From CAVPHV01 sp963821095 (GTDB lineage Bacteria; Actinomycetota; Acidimicrobiia; Spongiisociales; UBA5794), in contig CAWGCJ010000002.1 of assembly GCA_963821095.1 (NCBI GenBank), positions 434,001 through 498,000 on the forward strand: 64,000 nt of DNA, in the 5' to 3' direction. Below the pieces are notes generated by a model, which was not told the origin of the DNA, did not search any database, and saw only the letters and a program-made list of their open reading frames with translations. Shown here one piece after another: positions 43,032-52,572 of the stretch. The translations under genes and the position numbers were made by a program. Position 1 is the first letter of the stretch; each line of letters begins with the position of its first letter.

Positions 43032-46000
43032 ATGAAGTTCTCGCGGATCGCGATCATCAACCGGGGCGAGCCCGCGATGCGATTGATCAACGCGGTCGGC
43101 GAGTTCAACGTGGAGCGCGGTACGTCGTTGCGCACCATCGCGCTGTACACCGACCCGGACCGCCAGGCCATGTTCGTGCGCGAAGCCGACGAGAGCTACG
43201 ACCTCGGTTCGGCGGCCTTCACCGATCCTCAGGGGCGGCGCATGCTGCGCTATCTCGACTACACAGCGCTCGAAAGGGCCCTGATCGCCACCGGAGCGGA
43301 CGCGGCATGGGTTGGTTGGGGCTTTGTGGCCGAACACGCTGCCTTCGTCGACCTGTGTCAACGGCTCGGCGTCGTGTTCATCGGACCAGACGCCGACGTG
43401 ATGCGCAGACTCGGCGACAAGATCACCTCAAAGCGGATTGCGGAATCGGCCGACGTTCCTGTCGCCCCGTGGTCCGGAGGACCGGTCGAAACTGTCGAAG
43501 AAGCTCGTCGACACGCCGACCGGCTGGGCTACCCGGTGATGATCAAAGCCACCGCCGGCGGTGGCGGCCGCGGCATCCGCCGGGTGACGACCGCCGACCA
43601 GTTGGATGGGGCGTTTGATGCGGCCAAGTCCGAGGCGTTCAGTGCCTTCGGCGATGACACCATGTTCATCGAGTCGATGGTGAGCGGCGCCCGCCACATC
43701 GAGGTTCAGATCATCGGAGACGACGCCGGCACCGTATGGCCGGTCGGGGTCCGTGACTGCTCGGTTCAGCGCCGAAATCAGAAGCTCCTCGAGGAGGCAC
43801 CCTCCCCCACCCTCACCCCGGAACAGGATCGTGAGGTGAAAGAAGCCGCGGTCCGCTTGGGAACTGTCGCCGGATACCGCAACGCCGGAACCGTCGAGTT
43901 CCTCTACGACGAGTCGTCGCGAGCTTTCAGTTTCATGGAGGTGAACGCCCGGCTGCAGGTCGAACACCCGGTCACCGAGCTCACCACCGGAGTCGACATG
44001 GTCAAGCTCCAGCTTGCGGTCGCCAACGGCGAGCTACTCGAGGGCCCTTCTCCCGTCACGACTGGCCATTCGATCGAGGCCCGGCTGAACGCCGAGGACC
44101 CCGAACGCGACTTCGCTCCCGCACCCGGAATCGTCGAGCTGCTCAGGATGCCTGTCGGTCCCGGCATCCGAATCGACACCGGCATCGAGGTGGGCGACGC
44201 CATCGCCCCCGAGTTCGATTCGATGGTCGCCAAAGTCCTCGCCTACGGCAGAACCCGAGAAGAAGCCCGCGGCCGGCTGGTGCGCGCGCTCAGCCAGATG
44301 CGGGTCATCGTACGCGGCGGCACTTCGAACAAGGCATTTCTGCAGGGGTTGTTGGCTCATGAGGACTTCCGCGCCGGCAACTTCGACATCGGATGGGTCG
44401 ACGGGCTCGTCGCCGACGGAAGGCACATCGCAGACGACAATTCCGGCCTCGCCCTCATCGCAGCGGCCATCGCCGCCTACGACGAGCAGCTGACGACGGA
44501 CGTCGCTCGTTTCAGGGCTGCGGCTGCCCGGGGCCGACCGGAGGTCGACGATCACGCCGGCCAGGTTGTGCGTTTGCGCCACCGTGGACAGCGCTACAGC
44601 CTCCAGGTCGAGCGGACCAGTGACGCGACCTATCGCGTCGCCTGCGAAGGGACCACGGTGGCCGTCCAGGTGGAAGACTTGGGCCGCACGGGCTTCCGCC
44701 TCACGTGCGCCGGGCGGTCCTACCGAGTCCTGGCGGTTGTCCATGGCGCCACCCACGTCATCGAGGTCGACGGTATCTCTCACCGCGTGACCCACGACGA
44801 AGGCGGCGTCGTCCGCGCTCCCTCGCCGTCGGTGGTCGTTGCGATGCTGGTCGCGCCCGGAGACCGCGTGAAGCCCGGTGACCGCCTCGCCGTGATCGAA
44901 GCGATGAAGATGGAGACTACGCTCGTCGCCGAGCTTCCCGGCACCGTGGGCGAAATCCTCATCGGCGAGAACGTGCAGGTCGCCACCGGTACGCCGCTGC
45001 TTCGAATCGACCCTGACGCCGAAGCCGTTGGAGAGGAAACCGGCCGGCGGATCGACCTCGCCCCTCTGGCGCTGGCCAATGACGATCTGTGGCATCGCGG
45101 CTGTCACCACTACCTCGAGAGCCTCCGCAACATGCTGCTCGGCTGGGACGTTGAGCCGGAGTATCTGCGGGACCTCGCCGCTCCGGGAAGCAGCCGATGC
45201 CCGACTGGAGCCGCCGACCCCGAGGTGCGCGCCATCGAGGACGAGGTCCTCGGGATCTTCCTCGACATCATCGCCCTCTTCCGACGCGCTCCGCGCGGGG
45301 ACGAATCTGAGACTGAGCGGCGCAGCAGTGAGGAATACCTCTTCGACTATCTGCGTGACCTCGGCGGCAGCGCCGACCGCCTCCCCAACCGATTTGTCGA
45401 ACAACTGCGCAGGACCCTGGCCCACTACGGCATCGATTCACTCGAACCGTCGCCGCAGCTCGAACAGGCGCTCTATCAGATCGCCAGGTCACACGCCCGG
45501 ATGGGCCGCCAGACCCAAGCCGTCCTCACCGTCCTCGAAGATCGGCTCGCCCACGCTGAGGGTGGGGGCGAACGGTTCCGCCGGTTGCTCGACCGACTTA
45601 TCCAGGAGACCAGGAGCCGCTATCCGGCCGTCAACGACATCGCTCGCGAAATCCACTACCGGTCGCTCGACATGCCATTCCTGGAGCAGATCAGGGCGCA
45701 GAAATATGAAGAAGTCGAGCAGATCCTCGAGTACCTCGCTGCCAACCCGGAGGCCCCCGACGTTGCCGACAAGGTGACGGAGCTGGTTGATTGCCCACAG
45801 CCACTCAAGCCTCTCCTCTCGAGCCGGTTTGGCACCGCCTCACCGCAGATGCAACGAATCATGCTCGAGGTGATCACCCGGCGCTACTACCGAATCCGTC
45901 ATCTGGGACCGTTCACGACCTATGAATCTGGTCGCTTCCTGTTCTCTGCGGCGAACTACGAATTCGAGGGGCGCCCCATCCACGTGGTGAGCACCCACCT

Positions 46001-48569
46001 GCCCTACCAGGACCTGCTCGAGGGGACGCGGAGCCTGCACTCAGTACTCGAGAGCTTCCCCGACGATGACGATGTGGTGGTCGACATCTACGTGTGGCAG
46101 GCCCAGCCCCGCGGCACGCCTGAGATCTCTGAACGTCACGTCCGCAAGATTCTCGACGAAACGCTTGGGGACCTCGCACTGCGTCGGATCGTCGTGGCGA
46201 TCTCAGGAAGCGGGACGGGGACCTCGCTCAGCGGCGTCCTCAACTTCACCTTCCGCGGCTCACCGGATGGCTCTCACCACGAAGAGTCCGAATACCGCGA
46301 CCTTCACCCGATGATGGCGAAGCGGCTCGAACTGTGGCGTTTGTCGAATTTCGAAACCCGCAGGCTCCCGACCATCGAGGACATCTACCTGTTCCACGGG
46401 GTCGCCAGGGAGAATCCGCGCGATGAGCGCCTCTTCGCTTTCGCCGAGGTGCGCGACCTCACTCCGTTACTCGACGAAGACGGCAGGGCAATCGGAGTCC
46501 CGGAGTTCGAGCGTGTCTACCGGGACGTGCTCGGGCCGATCCGCCACTTCCAGGCGCACCGCCCAACTCACAAGCGCTTGCACTGGAACCGGGTGCAGCT
46601 GTACGTCTGGCCCGAACTCACCTTTGGTTCGGACGAGATCACCGAATTTGTCCAGCGCCTCGCCCCGGAAACCGAAGGCTTGGGCCTCGAACGGGTATCG
46701 GTGCGGGTCAGGGTCCGCAACGAGAAGGGCAAAATCAAGGCTCGCCTGCTCGAGATCAGCAATCCGGGCGGAAGAGGCGTGCGTCTCAGCATCCGCAAGC
46801 CGTGGAAGAAGCCGATGCAGCCCCTGTCGGACCTCGACCAGAAGGTGGTGCGGCTCCGCCAACGCGGTATGACGCATCCTTCGGAGATCCTCGGGATGTT
46901 GGCGCCACCCAATGAGTACGCCCGGCGGGGATTCCCACCCGGCACGTTCGTCGAGCACGATCTCGTTGGTGACCGGCTCGAACCCGTAGACCGGCGCATC
47001 GGGCGCAACGAGGCCAACGTCGTCGTCGGCGTGGTGACGAACGTCACGTCACGGTATCCGGAAGGCATGCAGCGCGTCATCATCCTCGGCGACCCGACGC
47101 GGGGAGTCGGCAATTTGTCCGAACGCGAGTGCCATCGCATCAACGCCGCCCTCGACCTCGCCGAGGAGATGAACGTGCCGGTCGAGTGGTTTGCCGTTTC
47201 CGCCGGCGCTCTCATCTCAATGGAGAGCGGCACCGAGAACATGGACTGGATCGGTCGGGTCCTCCGCCGGATCATCGAGTTCACCCAGAACGGAGGCGAG
47301 CTCAACATCATCGTCGTTGGGATCAATGTCGGTGCCCAGCCGTACTGGAACGCCGAAGCCACGATGCTGATGCACACCAAGGGCATCCTGGTGATGACGC
47401 CCGAAGCCGCCATGGTTTTGACGGGCAAGGAAGCCCTCGACTACTCGGGCGGCGTTTCTGCCGAAGACAACCAGGGCATCGGCGGCTATGAGCGCATCAT
47501 GGGACCCAACGGCCAGGCGCAGTACTTTGCCGGCAACGTCGAGGACGCCTGTCGGATCCTGCTGGCCCACTACGAGTACGCCTACGTCCATCCCGGCGAG
47601 CGATTTGCCCGACCGGCGGTGACCAACGATCCGACCGACCGCGACGCCGGCACCAGCCCACACGGAGGAGGATTCGCCACCGTGGGCGACATCTTCTCCG
47701 ACCAGCAGAACCCGGGCCGCAAGCAGCCGTTCGAAATCCGCAAGGTCATGGCGGCGGTGGTGGATCAGGACCTACCCCACATGGAGCGCTGGCACGGGAT
47801 GCAGCACGCCGAAATCGCCGTCACCTGGGATGCCTTCTTGGGAGGCCGGCCGGTGAGCCTGATCGGCTTTGAGTCGAAACCGGTCAACCGGTTGGGCTTT
47901 GTGCCCGCCGATGGACCGCTGCAGTGGACCTCCGGCACGCTCTTCCCGGTCGCCTCGAAGAAGATCGCACGCGCCGTGAACGCTGCATCGGGCAACCGCC
48001 CGCTGGTGGTGCTCGCCAACCTGTCTGGCTTCGACGGATCACCCGAGTCGATGCGGCGGTGGCAGCTCGAGTACGGCGCTGAGATCGGCAGGGCCATCGT
48101 CAACTTCGAGGGACCGATTGTCTTCTGCGTCGTATCTCGCTATCACGGCGGAGCGTTCGTGGTCTTCTCGGCAACGCTGAACGACAACATGGAGGTCGCC
48201 GCCATCGAGGGCAGCCGGGCATCGGTCATCGGCGGGGCTCCGGCCGCCGCCGTCGTGTTTGCCCGCGAGGTCAACAACCGCACTGATGCCGACCCACGGG
48301 TGACCGAACTTGCCGCCCGAGTGTCGGAAGCCGAGGGCCAGGAGAAGGCCGATCTGCGCCATGATCTGGAAGCGCTGCACGAAGCGGTGCGCGCCGAACA
48401 CCTCGGGGCCGTCGCCGCCGAATTCGACCAAACCCACAGCGTCCACCGGGCCCTCGACGTGGGGTCGATCCATCGCATCATCCCGGCAGACACGATCCGC
48501 CCCTACCTGATCGACGCCGTGCAACGCGGCATAGCTAGGGAACTCGAGCGGCTCGGCCGGGACGACTGA
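43032..48569 (+). CDS. Single-chain acetyl-CoA (acyl-CoA) carboxylase, eukaryote-like BC-BCCP-central-CT layout
   Basis: A 1845-residue biotin enzyme making malonyl-CoA or a related extender. The biotin carboxylase is at about 1-450 (ATP-grasp loop KATAGGGGRGIR; MEVNARLQVEHPVTE). A linker precedes a BCCP with EAMKME, biotinyl Lys about 626. A central region (about 680-1310) contains LEVITRRYYRIRHLG and RPTHKRLHWNRVQLYVWPE, resembling blocks of the eukaryotic ACC central domain. The carboxyltransferase lies at about 1330-1840 (NIIVVGINVGAQPYWNAEAT; VSRYHGGAFVVFSATLND). Bacterial ACC is usually four proteins, and single-chain LCCs are about 1100 residues. It starts 17 bp after the PKS stop and ends 1 bp before the PPTase, so it is a plausible dedicated malonyl-CoA supply. 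Substrate is inferred. Confidence 0.87.
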   Translation: MKFSRIAIINRGEPAMRLINAVGEFNVERGTSLRTIALYTDPDRQAMFVREADESYDLGSAAFTDPQGRRMLRYLDYTALERALIATGADAAWVGWGFVAEHAAFVDLCQRLGVVFIGPDADVMRRLGDKITSKRIAESADVPVAPWSGGPVETVEEARRHADRLGYPVMIKATAGGGGRGIRRVTTADQLDGAFDAAKSEAFSAFGDDTMFIESMVSGARHIEVQIIGDDAGTVWPVGVRDCSVQRRNQKLLEEAPSPTLTPEQDREVKEAAVRLGTVAGYRNAGTVEFLYDESSRAFSFMEVNARLQVEHPVTELTTGVDMVKLQLAVANGELLEGPSPVTTGHSIEARLNAEDPERDFAPAPGIVELLRMPVGPGIRIDTGIEVGDAIAPEFDSMVAKVLAYGRTREEARGRLVRALSQMRVIVRGGTSNKAFLQGLLAHEDFRAGNFDIGWVDGLVADGRHIADDNSGLALIAAAIAAYDEQLTTDVARFRAAAARGRPEVDDHAGQVVRLRHRGQRYSLQVERTSDATYRVACEGTTVAVQVEDLGRTGFRLTCAGRSYRVLAVVHGATHVIEVDGISHRVTHDEGGVVRAPSPSVVVAMLVAPGDRVKPGDRLAVIEAMKMETTLVAELPGTVGEILIGENVQVATGTPLLRIDPDAEAVGEETGRRIDLAPLALANDDLWHRGCHHYLESLRNMLLGWDVEPEYLRDLAAPGSSRCPTGAADPEVRAIEDEVLGIFLDIIALFRRAPRGDESETERRSSEEYLFDYLRDLGGSADRLPNRFVEQLRRTLAHYGIDSLEPSPQLEQALYQIARSHARMGRQTQAVLTVLEDRLAHAEGGGERFRRLLDRLIQETRSRYPAVNDIAREIHYRSLDMPFLEQIRAQKYEEVEQILEYLAANPEAPDVADKVTELVDCPQPLKPLLSSRFGTASPQMQRIMLEVITRRYYRIRHLGPFTTYESGRFLFSAANYEFEGRPIHVVSTHLPYQDLLEGTRSLHSVLESFPDDDDVVVDIYVWQAQPRGTPEISERHVRKILDETLGDLALRRIVVAISGSGTGTSLSGVLNFTFRGSPDGSHHEESEYRDLHPMMAKRLELWRLSNFETRRLPTIEDIYLFHGVARENPRDERLFAFAEVRDLTPLLDEDGRAIGVPEFERVYRDVLGPIRHFQAHRPTHKRLHWNRVQLYVWPELTFGSDEITEFVQRLAPETEGLGLERVSVRVRVRNEKGKIKARLLEISNPGGRGVRLSIRKPWKKPMQPLSDLDQKVVRLRQRGMTHPSEILGMLAPPNEYARRGFPPGTFVEHDLVGDRLEPVDRRIGRNEANVVVGVVTNVTSRYPEGMQRVIILGDPTRGVGNLSERECHRINAALDLAEEMNVPVEWFAVSAGALISMESGTENMDWIGRVLRRIIEFTQNGGELNIIVVGINVGAQPYWNAEATMLMHTKGILVMTPEAAMVLTGKEALDYSGGVSAEDNQGIGGYERIMGPNGQAQYFAGNVEDACRILLAHYEYAYVHPGERFARPAVTNDPTDRDAGTSPHGGGFATVGDIFSDQQNPGRKQPFEIRKVMAAVVDQDLPHMERWHGMQHAEIAVTWDAFLGGRPVSLIGFESKPVNRLGFVPADGPLQWTSGTLFPVASKKIARAVNAASGNRPLVVLANLSGFDGSPESMRRWQLEYGAEIGRAIVNFEGPIVFCVVSRYHGGAFVVFSATLNDNMEVAAIEGSRASVIGGAPAAAVVFAREVNNRTDADPRVTELAARVSEAEGQEKADLRHDLEALHEAVRAEHLGAVAAEFDQTHSVHRALDVGSIHRIIPADTIRPYLIDAVQRGIARELERLGRDD

Positions 48570-48570
48570 C

Positions 48571-49317
48571 GTGGCCGAAGCCACGTGGTTCTCCGCAGGC
48601 CTGGCTCACGTCGCCGCCGACAACGTCTGGCTCGACCCGCTTCTGGCCGATCGGCTCGGCAACATGCGCTTCACCAAGCGTCTCATCGAGGCCCGGCTCG
48701 GCCGCTGGACCGCAAAGCAAGCGCTGGCCCGTACCCTCGGGCTCCCCACTGATCCGGCCTCCCTGGCCGAAGTGGTGGTGCTCAATGCTCCCGATGGCGC
48801 ACCTGAGGTTTTTGTTGCGGGTGAACCCGCAGGCGTTGTGATCGCAATGACCGACCGCGCCGACTGGGCGGTTAGCGCAGTGCTGACAGGGACGACCCGC
48901 ATCGGCTGCGACCTCGAGATCGTCGAACCACGCTCGAACGCCTTCGTCAGGGACTACCTCACTCCCCCGGAACAGGCGCTGGTGGCAGCAGGCGGGCACG
49001 ATCTGATGGCCAACCTGATCTGGTCGGCGAAGGAGAGCGCCCTGAAGGTGCTGAGGACGGGACTACGGCGAGATACTCGAACGGTCGAGGTTCGCTGCGC
49101 ACCAGCTACCGATGCCGAACCGTCGGCCTGGCGGCCGCTGATGGTTACCGCACTCGAAGGCGATCAAATGCCCGGCTGGTGGATCCGCTACGGCGAATTT
49201 GTGCTGACGTTGTGCGCCGCGGTGGACACCGAACCGCCTCGCAGTTTGGCGGAACCGCCGCCGCTGGCTACCGCCCGACCAAGCCATACCTGGATGGACC
49301 AGCCTTTGGTCGACTGA
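48571..49317 (+). CDS. 4'-phosphopantetheinyl transferase
   Basis: A 248-residue Sfp-superfamily enzyme that transfers phosphopantetheine from CoA to carrier domains. The Mg2+-binding GCDLEIVEP (about residue 111) and WSAKESALKVLRTG (about 150-163) are the two family signatures. A conserved RFTKR appears near residue 33. The GTG start is 1 nt after the carboxylase stop, so it is the last gene of the megasynthase operon and most likely arms the six tandem ACPs. The C-terminal 25 residues are Pro-rich and may be dispensable. Confidence 0.88.
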   Translation: MAEATWFSAGLAHVAADNVWLDPLLADRLGNMRFTKRLIEARLGRWTAKQALARTLGLPTDPASLAEVVVLNAPDGAPEVFVAGEPAGVVIAMTDRADWAVSAVLTGTTRIGCDLEIVEPRSNAFVRDYLTPPEQALVAAGGHDLMANLIWSAKESALKVLRTGLRRDTRTVEVRCAPATDAEPSAWRPLMVTALEGDQMPGWWIRYGEFVLTLCAAVDTEPPRSLAEPPPLATARPSHTWMDQPLVD

Positions 49318-49355
49318 CCAACCTGCTCACCGGCGAGGCCGAGATCGATTGCCGG

Positions 49356-49760
49356 CTAGCTGTCGGCGGCGTCTTCGGCCCGGTCGAGCCGTAGCGATGC
49401 CGAATTCATGCAGAATCGTTCGCCGGTGGGACGTGGGCCGTCCGGGAAGCGATGCCCAAGGTGGGCGCCACAATTGGCGCACACCACTTCGGTACGGACC
49501 ATCCCGAGGGTGCGGTCCTCGTGCATCTCTACCGCGGCGGGATCGAGCGCCTCCCAGAAGCTCGGCCAGCCACTGGCGGAGTCATACTTCGTTTCGCTGG
49601 AGAACAGCTCTGCGTCACAGACGATGCAGCGATAGATACCCGGATCTTTGGAATCCCAGTACTCGCCACTGAAGGCACGCTCGGTACCCGCTTGCTGGGT
49701 CACTTGGAACTGCAAAGGTGTCAGCCGGGCGCGAAGATCAGTTTCAGGCTCGTATGTCAT
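49356..49760 (-). CDS. msrB: Peptide-methionine (R)-S-oxide reductase
   Basis: A 134-residue repair enzyme that reduces methionine-R-sulfoxide in proteins. Zinc ligands are the CxxC pairs CIVCDAE and CANCGAH. The catalytic Cys is in RFCMNSASLRL near the C-terminus, and SGWPSFW is the substrate-binding block. Length is typical. It stands alone, convergent with the lipid operon. A TACCAT hexamer ends 6 nt before the ATG at 49760, and no Shine-Dalgarno sequence is seen, so it is probably leaderless. Confidence 0.94.
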   Translation of the reverse strand: MTYEPETDLRARLTPLQFQVTQQAGTERAFSGEYWDSKDPGIYRCIVCDAELFSSETKYDSASGWPSFWEALDPAAVEMHEDRTLGMVRTEVVCANCGAHLGHRFPDGPRPTGERFCMNSASLRLDRAEDAADS

Positions 49761-49766
49761 GGTCGA

Positions 49767-49772
49767 ATGGTA
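49767..49772 (-). promoter_or_regulatory. Putative -10 hexamer (TACCAT) before msrB
   Basis: TACCAT on the minus strand ends 6 nt before the msrB ATG, the same sequence and spacing as before the racemase and nurA genes. Confidence 0.5.
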
Positions 49773-49889
49773 CCGATCCCACCACCCCTATTGCAGTGCC
49801 AACCCGCCCGCACTGCACTTTTCAAAACAGGGTTCTCCTACCGTATCCTGGGACCACCCCACACAGGCCGTGACCAGGAGGACGAACCG

Positions 49890-50762
49890 GTGGCCGAAGA
49901 ACAGACCCCCATCTCGAGCAAGGCCGCAAACGACATCGAGCTGACCTCGAAACTCGAGGGGCCGATCGCCGACCTCGAGCTCCTACAACGATCCCTGCTG
50001 TTCGCCGAGATCTCGATGGTCGCTTACCTTCCCGAAGACCAGGTCCAAGCGGTGGCACCGCGCCTCGGCTTCACCGACACGACGTATATCGAACGCGACG
50101 GCGCCCAGGCCTACATCTTCACCAACGACGTCGACCTCGTCATCGCCTGCCGAGGCACCGAGCCAAACGAGTGGAACGACATCAAGGCCGACGCCAATGC
50201 CTTCACCGACCTGGCCGAGACGGTTGGGCGAGTCCACCGCGGCTTCAAGCGTGAGGTCGACGACCTGTGGCCCAAGCTCGAGGAGGCACTCCAGGATGAC
50301 AGCCGGACCACCTGGTTCACCGGCCACTCTCTCGGCGGCGCAATGGCAACCATCTGCGCCGGACGTTGCTATCTGTCGCACATCCCGGCAATGCCGGAAG
50401 AGCTCCACACCTTTGGCAGCCCCCGGGTCGGCACCAAGCGGTACGTCCACAACACGGACATCGCCCACTTCCGGTGGGTGAACAACAACGACGTCGTCAC
50501 CCGAGTCCCGCCAGCGTGGATGCGCTATCGACACACCGGGCGACTCATGTACTTCAACACCTATGGGAAGCTCCGTTCGCTGACTCCCCAACAACGGGGC
50601 AAGGACCGCTGGCGAGGGTTCCGCCTCGGCCTCAAGGAAGGCAAGGTCGACCCGTTCTCCGATCACGCCATCGCGCGCTACGTCGAGTACATCAACAACG
50701 CCGTCAACGAGCGGGCTACGATCCCCCAGCCTCGCTTCACCCGAATCAGACGGACCAAGTGA
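49890..50762 (+). CDS. Lipase class 3 family protein
   Basis: A 290-residue alpha/beta hydrolase of the class 3 (Rhizomucor-type) lipase family. The nucleophile Ser is in FTGHSLGGAMAT (about residue 147), after the oxyanion segment VIACRGTEPNEWNDIKAD. The likely Asp is in NNNDVVTRVPP and the His near DHAIARYVEYI. No signal peptide is seen, so it may be cytoplasmic. The GTG at 49890 is preceded by CAGGAGGA at good spacing; the frame is open far upstream, antisense to msrB. It lies 19 bp before a glucosidase gene. The natural substrate is unknown. Confidence 0.85.
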   Translation: MAEEQTPISSKAANDIELTSKLEGPIADLELLQRSLLFAEISMVAYLPEDQVQAVAPRLGFTDTTYIERDGAQAYIFTNDVDLVIACRGTEPNEWNDIKADANAFTDLAETVGRVHRGFKREVDDLWPKLEEALQDDSRTTWFTGHSLGGAMATICAGRCYLSHIPAMPEELHTFGSPRVGTKRYVHNTDIAHFRWVNNNDVVTRVPPAWMRYRHTGRLMYFNTYGKLRSLTPQQRGKDRWRGFRLGLKEGKVDPFSDHAIARYVEYINNAVNERATIPQPRFTRIRRTK

Positions 50763-50781
50763 AACGTCGGGAAGCCGGCCG

Positions 50782-52497
50782 ATGGTGAGCGAGCCGGCGT
50801 CGCACTGGTGGCAGACCGGGGTGGTCTATCAGATCTACCCACGCAGTTTCGCCGACGGCAATGGTGACGGTATCGGGGATCTGTGGGGGGCTACCGAGCA
50901 ACTCGACTACCTCGAGTGGCTCGGCGTCGACGCGGTGTGGCTGTCGCCCCACTTCCCCAGCCCGCAGGCCGACTTCGGCTACGACGTCTCCGACTACACC
51001 GACGTCGAGCCCGACTACGGGACCCTCGATGTGTTCCAACGCTTCCTCGATTCGGCCCACGATCGCCGAATCAGAGTCCTGCTCGACCTCGTACTCAACC
51101 ACACGTCGAACCAGCACCCCTGGTTCCTCGAGTCCCGTTCGTCGCCCGACAATCCAAAGCATGACTGGTATGTGTGGCACCCCGGCACCATCACTGCCGA
51201 CGGCAAACGAGAGCCTCCCAACAACTGGTTCTCCGCCTTTGGCGGTCCAGGGTGGAACTGGGACGAGGCTCGCGGCGAGTGGTACTACCACTACTTCCTC
51301 GCCGAACAACCCGACCTCAATTGGCGGAACCCTGCGGTCGCTGAAGCAATGTGGGATGCCGTTCGCTTCTGGCTCGACCGTGGCGTCGACGGTTTTCGGC
51401 TCGACGCCATCGCCACCCTCTTCGAGCATGAGGGCCTCAGCAACCATGACGCCGACTTCTCCCTGATCGAACTGTGGAACAGCCGCTATGAGCGCAACGC
51501 CCGCCTCGATGCCATTCCCCACTGGGAGGCGATGTTCGGCGATCAGCTTCACCAACCCGAAGTCCACGATGTGCTGCGCCGCCTGCGCCGGGTGATCGAC
51601 GAATCCGAAGACCGTGTCCTCGTCGGCGAGACGGACCGCCTCGATTACTGCGGCACCGATCAGTTGCACATGGTGTTCAACTTCCCCTTGACCCGGATGG
51701 AGCAGCTCACCGCGCAGGCCATCCGCGCCAACCAGCGCACCCGCCTGGCCGAGATGCCCGACGGGGCTTGGCCCTGCAACACGATGGGCAATCACGACGC
51801 CCACCGAGCCAGCTCCCGGCTCGCCGACGGCGTCAACGATGACGGCTGGACCCGGGTTGCCGCCGCATTGACGCTCCTCCTGCCCGGTACCCCATCGCTC
51901 TACCAAGGCGAGGAAATCGGCATGGAAGACTATCTGACGACCGATCCCGCCGCGCTACTCGACCCGATCGGCCGCTGGTTCTATCAGGCTGCCGTCGAAC
52001 AACTCGGCATGGATCCGGTCGTTGCGGCGGGGCGGGCCGCCCGCTTTTCGCGAGACCGCACCCGCACCCCTATGCAATGGTCGAGCGGCGCCAACGCCGG
52101 GTTCAGCCCTGACGGAGTGGAGACCTGGCTCCCGGTCCACCCCAATCACCGCACCGGCGTCAACGTTGCCGATCAGCGGATCGACGCCTCGTCGCTGCTT
52201 GCGTTCTATCAGCGGCTCATCCACTTCCGCCGCGACCATGTCGCCCTGCGGGAAGGAGGCTACGAAGAGGTCCACCCCGACGACGACCAGGTCCTTGCGT
52301 TCGTGAGAACCCACCCCACGGAGCGACTCCTCGTCGCCATCAACCTGGGACCAACACCGGTCGAGCTTCGGGTCGACCCCCACCGCACCCTGTGGAGTGA
52401 CGACGCCCCAGCGATCAGCCCGGTAGCGGCGGATGGAGTGCTCGTAGCCGGATTCGGACTCGCCATCGCTGAGATCGTTGACCCAGCCGCAAGCTGA
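50782..52497 (+). CDS. Alpha-glucosidase / oligo-1,6-glucosidase-like GH13 enzyme
   Basis: A 571-residue family GH13 TIM-barrel enzyme that hydrolyses or transfers alpha-glucosyl units. Motifs in order: VVYQIYPRSFADGNGDGIGD at the N-terminus, LLDLVLNHTSNQHPWF (region I), GFRLDAI with the nucleophile Asp (about 208), VLVGETD with the acid/base Glu, and MGNHDAHR with the transition-state Asp. A beta-sheet C-terminal domain follows. No signal peptide is present, so it acts on imported or intracellular sugars. ATG 50782 follows GGGAAG. Trehalose, sucrose or isomaltose specificity cannot be decided. Confidence 0.9.
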   Translation: MVSEPASHWWQTGVVYQIYPRSFADGNGDGIGDLWGATEQLDYLEWLGVDAVWLSPHFPSPQADFGYDVSDYTDVEPDYGTLDVFQRFLDSAHDRRIRVLLDLVLNHTSNQHPWFLESRSSPDNPKHDWYVWHPGTITADGKREPPNNWFSAFGGPGWNWDEARGEWYYHYFLAEQPDLNWRNPAVAEAMWDAVRFWLDRGVDGFRLDAIATLFEHEGLSNHDADFSLIELWNSRYERNARLDAIPHWEAMFGDQLHQPEVHDVLRRLRRVIDESEDRVLVGETDRLDYCGTDQLHMVFNFPLTRMEQLTAQAIRANQRTRLAEMPDGAWPCNTMGNHDAHRASSRLADGVNDDGWTRVAAALTLLLPGTPSLYQGEEIGMEDYLTTDPAALLDPIGRWFYQAAVEQLGMDPVVAAGRAARFSRDRTRTPMQWSSGANAGFSPDGVETWLPVHPNHRTGVNVADQRIDASSLLAFYQRLIHFRRDHVALREGGYEEVHPDDDQVLAFVRTHPTERLLVAINLGPTPVELRVDPHRTLWSDDAPAISPVAADGVLVAGFGLAIAEIVDPAAS

Positions 52498-52559
52498 CTC
52501 CGGCCGCAGATGGATTCCAGTCGGGCCACGAAGGATGTGGACTTGTTCCCCCGCGGACC

Positions 52560-52565
52560 TAACCT
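52560..52565 (+). promoter_or_regulatory. Putative -10 hexamer (TAACCT) before second sugar-dehydrogenase-like lipoprotein
   Basis: TAACCT ends 7 nt before the ATG at 52573, matching the window-wide leaderless pattern and supporting that start over the in-frame upstream ATG at 52510. Confidence 0.4.
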
Positions 52566-52572
52566 CCCGCCA

